Below are positions 5,561 to 7,630 of a DNA stretch of 7,630 nucleotides, in pieces. The translations under genes and the position numbers were made by a program. Source of the DNA: Gammaproteobacteria bacterium (GTDB lineage Bacteria > Gemmatimonadota > Gemmatimonadetes > Longimicrobiales > Gaopeijiaceae); the NCBI GenBank assembly GCA_009843625.1, contig VYDD01000422.1, positions 1 to 7,630 on the forward strand, given 5' to 3'. The notes under the pieces are model-generated. The model was not told the origin of the DNA. It did no database searches and saw only the letters and a list, made by a program, of their open reading frames with translations. Position 1 is the stretch's first letter, and every line of letters starts with the position of its first letter.

Positions 5561-6859
5561 ATGAATCGAGAGCGATTGGCCCGCGCCAGGAGACCCCGGC
5601 ACACGCCCGCCGCGTGGTCATGCAGTGTACTGTTGCTCCTTGGCGCCTGCGGAGACGGCGGCGAACGCATTCCTTCCCCGGCCCAATTCACCGACTCGGC
5701 GGGCGTCGCCATCGTCACCAACCCGTCCGGCGGTGCCATCTACGCTACCATCGCACCTGAACCGGTCCTCTCCATCGGCGCCATCGACGGCCCCGCGGAA
5801 GTGCTCTTCGGGCGCATTGCCTCGGTCGCGGTCGACGGGGCGGGCAATCTGATCGTCGCCGATGCGCAGATGGACGAGATTCGCATCTTCGACGGGAGCG
5901 GCACCCACCTCCAGACCATCGGGGGCCCGGGAGAGGGGCCGGGCGAATTCCGGGCGCTCGCGGGAGCCTGGCCCACGGCGGGGGGCGCCATCGTCGCGGC
6001 GGACCAGCGGCTCGACCGCATCACCCGCTTCGGTCCGGACGGCGAGCTGCTGGCCACCGCTACCTTCCAGGGCCCGGGCGAGCAGCCCGTGATCCGCCCG
6101 ATCCGCGTGGCGGGACCGGGCCTTTTCCTCAGCCGGGTGGAATCCCTGACCCTCCCCTCGCTGGAGGACACCTCCTTCAGCCTGGAAGATGCCCTCGAAT
6201 CGATCTCGGACCCTTCCGGAAGCAGATCCGAGTACCTGGTCCGGCACGACCTGGAGGGCATCCTGATCGACACGGTCACGGCGGCGCCTGGGCAGGCTAC
6301 CCAGACTTCGGCACAGGGCAGCGGAACCAATCTGTCGATCCAGATTCTGCGGCTGCCCTTCTCGTCCGCTGCCGCCGCCACCGCCTCGCCGGAAGGACGC
6401 ATGGCCGTGACCACGGGCCGGTCCTACGAATACTCCACCTACGATCCCTCCGGCGCCCTCGAGCGCATCGTGCGCCTCACCGAAGAGCCGCCCCTGCGAA
6501 CCGACGCGCACCTCGAAGCATGGGTTCGGGGTTCAACCGGCGGCCGCGAGCCGATGGACGACGCCCAGGTGGAGGCAGCCCTGCGCCGCTACCGGGAGAT
6601 GCCACTGCCCGACCGGCTCCCCGCCTGGAACTCGCTGGTCATCGCCGACGGAGGCGAGATCTGGGCACGCCGCTTCGCGATCAGGGGCGCCGAGACGGTC
6701 GTCCGCGATGTGTTCGCCGCCGATGGCCGCTTCCTGGGCCAGGTGGTGGCACCAGCCAGCCTTCGCATCCAGCATGTCGGCGACGGGAGCGTGACCGTCA
6801 TATCCACCGACGATCTCGGCGTGGAGCGCGTGGAGGTGTACGAGCTGCAGATGCCCTGA
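5561..6859 (+). CDS. Putative lipoprotein with 6-bladed (NHL-like) beta-propeller
   Basis: A 432-residue exported lipoprotein of unknown function. The N-terminus has eight basic residues by position 14, then the hydrophobic VLLLLGAC with lipobox L27-G28-A29-C30. C30 is the predicted lipidated residue, and G31 at +2 does not suggest inner-membrane retention. The mature part opens with a DSAGVAIV motif (45-52). NHL-like blades follow: FGRIASVAVDGAGNLIVAD from 83, IRIFDGSGTHLQTIG, and a GGPGEGPGEFR turn at 121-131. A second strand set reads VAADQRLDRITRFGPDGELL. The C-terminal half is less repetitive but ends with propeller-like strands (DLGVERVEVYELQMP). Proteins of this type are numerous in Gemmatimonadota genomes, usually annotated only by fold. 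It converges on sixA with a 38-base gap. No catalytic residues are recognised; a binding or scaffold role is a guess. Confidence 0.85.
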   Translation: MNRERLARARRPRHTPAAWSCSVLLLLGACGDGGERIPSPAQFTDSAGVAIVTNPSGGAIYATIAPEPVLSIGAIDGPAEVLFGRIASVAVDGAGNLIVADAQMDEIRIFDGSGTHLQTIGGPGEGPGEFRALAGAWPTAGGAIVAADQRLDRITRFGPDGELLATATFQGPGEQPVIRPIRVAGPGLFLSRVESLTLPSLEDTSFSLEDALESISDPSGSRSEYLVRHDLEGILIDTVTAAPGQATQTSAQGSGTNLSIQILRLPFSSAAAATASPEGRMAVTTGRSYEYSTYDPSGALERIVRLTEEPPLRTDAHLEAWVRGSTGGREPMDDAQVEAALRRYREMPLPDRLPAWNSLVIADGGEIWARRFAIRGAETVVRDVFAADGRFLGQVVAPASLRIQHVGDGSVTVISTDDLGVERVEVYELQMP

Positions 6860-6867
6860 GTCGCTCC

Positions 6868-6899
6868 AGCCGCCACCATATCGGAGATTACCGGCGGCT
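6868..6899. terminator. Possible bidirectional hairpin between convergent genes
   Basis: AGCCGCC (6868-6874) and GGCGGCT (6893-6899) form a perfect 7-bp stem around an 18-base loop, just after the lipoprotein stop. The right arm overlaps the last bases of sixA. There is no T tract on either strand and the loop is long, so this is a weak candidate, favoured mainly by its position between converging genes. Confidence 0.3.
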
Positions 6900-7410
6900 A
6901 CTTGAGCTGCTTGGGCCGTACATAGTACTCGAGGGTTCCGCTGGCCCCCAGGAGATCGGCCCACCTGTCGATCTTGAACGAGAGGACGGCGAGCGCGCCG
7001 GTGGGATACTTGCGCCGCATGCGCGCGATCTTCTTCTCGTTGCCGAAGACGGAATAGCGCCACGCGAATTCGGCGATGCCCGGATTGTGCCCGACCACCG
7101 CCACCGTGTTCGCCTCGTCGTCCTGTTTGACCAGCTGCTTCAGGATCGCCTGCATGGACGCGTGGTAGAGGGCCCGCCGGTGCACGACCGGCACCTCGCC
7201 CAGCTCCGGCACCATGCGCTCCCAGGTCTCCGAGGTGCGGCGGGCCGCCGAGCACAGCACCCGGTCGGGAACCAGATCGTGGTCACGGATCCAGGCTGCG
7301 ACGCGGGGTGCGGCCGCGCGCCCACGTGGCGCGAGCGGCCGATCGAAATCCGCAAGAGTGTAGTCCTTCCAGTCGGACTTGGCGTGGCGGAGCAGAAGGA
7401 TCCTCTTCAA
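6898..7410 (-). CDS. sixA: SixA-type histidine phosphatase
   Basis: A 170-residue cytoplasmic phosphatase of the histidine-phosphatase (phosphoglycerate mutase-like) superfamily, COG2062/SixA branch. In E. coli, SixA removes phosphate from phosphohistidine proteins (nitrogen-PTS NPr, earlier ArcB); the partner here is unknown. The N-terminal LLLRHAKSDW supplies R8 and the phospho-acceptor H9. R57 in CSAARRTSET binds phosphate, and H108 in VVGHNPG is the second catalytic His. RPLAPRGR (24-31) and the final LEYYVRPKQL fit the family. E. coli SixA is 161 residues, so this is full length. The start is TTG at 7408-7410, chosen because the frame closes at TGA 7417-7419. No good Shine-Dalgarno precedes it, so translation is probably coupled to the small ORF upstream, from which two codons separate it. 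Confidence 0.9.
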   Translation of the reverse strand: MKRILLLRHAKSDWKDYTLADFDRPLAPRGRAAAPRVAAWIRDHDLVPDRVLCSAARRTSETWERMVPELGEVPVVHRRALYHASMQAILKQLVKQDDEANTVAVVGHNPGIAEFAWRYSVFGNEKKIARMRRKYPTGALAVLSFKIDRWADLLGASGTLEYYVRPKQLK

Positions 7411-7416
7411 GAGCGC

Positions 7417-7584
7417 TCAGCGGTTCTTCCTTCGTCGCCACTCAAACCCCGGCGGGGCGGGCGGCTTCGGAAGACGGAATGGGTTGTCGGGTTTCTCGGC
7501 GGTGGGCGGCTTCGGCTTTTTCGGATGCTGGACGCGCGGCTTGTCGAAGACGCCTCCCTTCTTCGTGATCAGCTTCCAGATCAT
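7417..7584 (-). CDS. Small Lys/Pro-rich basic protein (55 aa), upstream of sixA
   Basis: A hypothetical protein of 55 residues. The ATG at 7582-7584 has a perfect AAGGAG (7593-7598) eight bases upstream, and codons are strongly G/C-ending in this frame. It begins MIWKLITKKGG, has a middle rich in PKKPKPP and LPKPPAPP elements, and ends PGFEWRRRKNR. It contains 12 Pro, 10 Lys and 6 Arg against 4 acidic residues (net about +12), with no membrane segment or signal peptide. Such a chain is likely extended or disordered and could bind nucleic acid, ribosome or an acidic partner; this is inference. It is in the same frame as sixA and separated from it by TGA plus two codons. A TAGCAT at 7613-7618 might be a -10 box, but its -35 would lie off the window. 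I do not recognise a named family. Confidence 0.7.
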   Translation of the reverse strand: MIWKLITKKGGVFDKPRVQHPKKPKPPTAEKPDNPFRLPKPPAPPGFEWRRRKNR

Positions 7585-7630
7585 GATGCAGGCTCCTTGG
7601 GAATGCGTGGGGATGCTACACGAATACGGC

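Noticed and set aside
7308..7568. Plus-strand 86-codon open frame across the small ORF and sixA start
   Set aside because: It lies antisense to the better-supported minus-strand genes, has Ser/Arg-rich off-frame composition and no family resemblance.
1..7630. Search for CRISPR arrays, tRNA/rRNA, IS ends, att sites, riboswitches
   Set aside because: No repeated spacer structure, no tRNA-like cloverleaf or TTCGAA-type T-arm in context, no transposase and no long inverted or direct repeats apart from the cupin duplication were seen by eye.

Overview
The window is high-GC, tightly packed bacterial chromosome. Several things point to Gemmatimonadota or a similar soil/marine lineage: strong G/C bias at third codon positions, a signal-peptide S9 peptidase with a PD40 propeller, and a lipoprotein of the 'DSAGVxIV ... 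6-bladed propeller' type. This assignment is inferred from gene style only; no rRNA or other phylogenetic marker is present. I see no tRNA, rRNA, CRISPR array, insertion sequence, integrase or phage gene.

Layout. Bases 1-629 (minus) hold most of a TVP38/VTT-domain membrane protein that runs off the left edge. It diverges from a plus-strand cluster. That cluster has two tandem 123-residue single-domain cupins (754-1125 and 1296-1667), each behind a near-identical promoter-like element. They are followed at short spacing by an SDR oxidoreductase (1691-2482), a branched-chain aminotransferase IlvE (2524-3450) and an exported S9-family prolyl oligopeptidase-like protein (3489-5459). After a 101-base gap with its own promoter-like sequence comes a propeller lipoprotein (5561-6859). 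The right end is on the minus strand and converges on the lipoprotein: a 55-codon Lys/Pro-rich small ORF (7417-7584), then a SixA-type histidine phosphatase (6898-7410). These two are in the same reading frame, separated only by one TGA and two codons.

How the genes relate. The second cupin and the SDR (23-base gap) look like one transcription unit that may continue through ilvE and the S9 gene (gaps of 41 and 38 bases). No single named pathway connects them. The first cupin can be transcribed alone from its own promoter. The S9 protein and the lipoprotein are both predicted to act outside the cytoplasm.

Points most worth a second look: (1) the cupin duplication carried its promoter with it, and the two copies differ around the metal pocket while keeping all four predicted ligands; (2) the SDR lacks the usual YxxxK catalytic pair and the first part of the TGxxxGxG motif; (3) the S9 protein keeps its nucleophile Ser but lacks the expected Asp and His of the triad; (4) the small basic ORF is fused in frame, through a single stop codon, to a phosphatase that starts with TTG and has no good ribosome-binding site. 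Nothing here is clearly a wholly new system.
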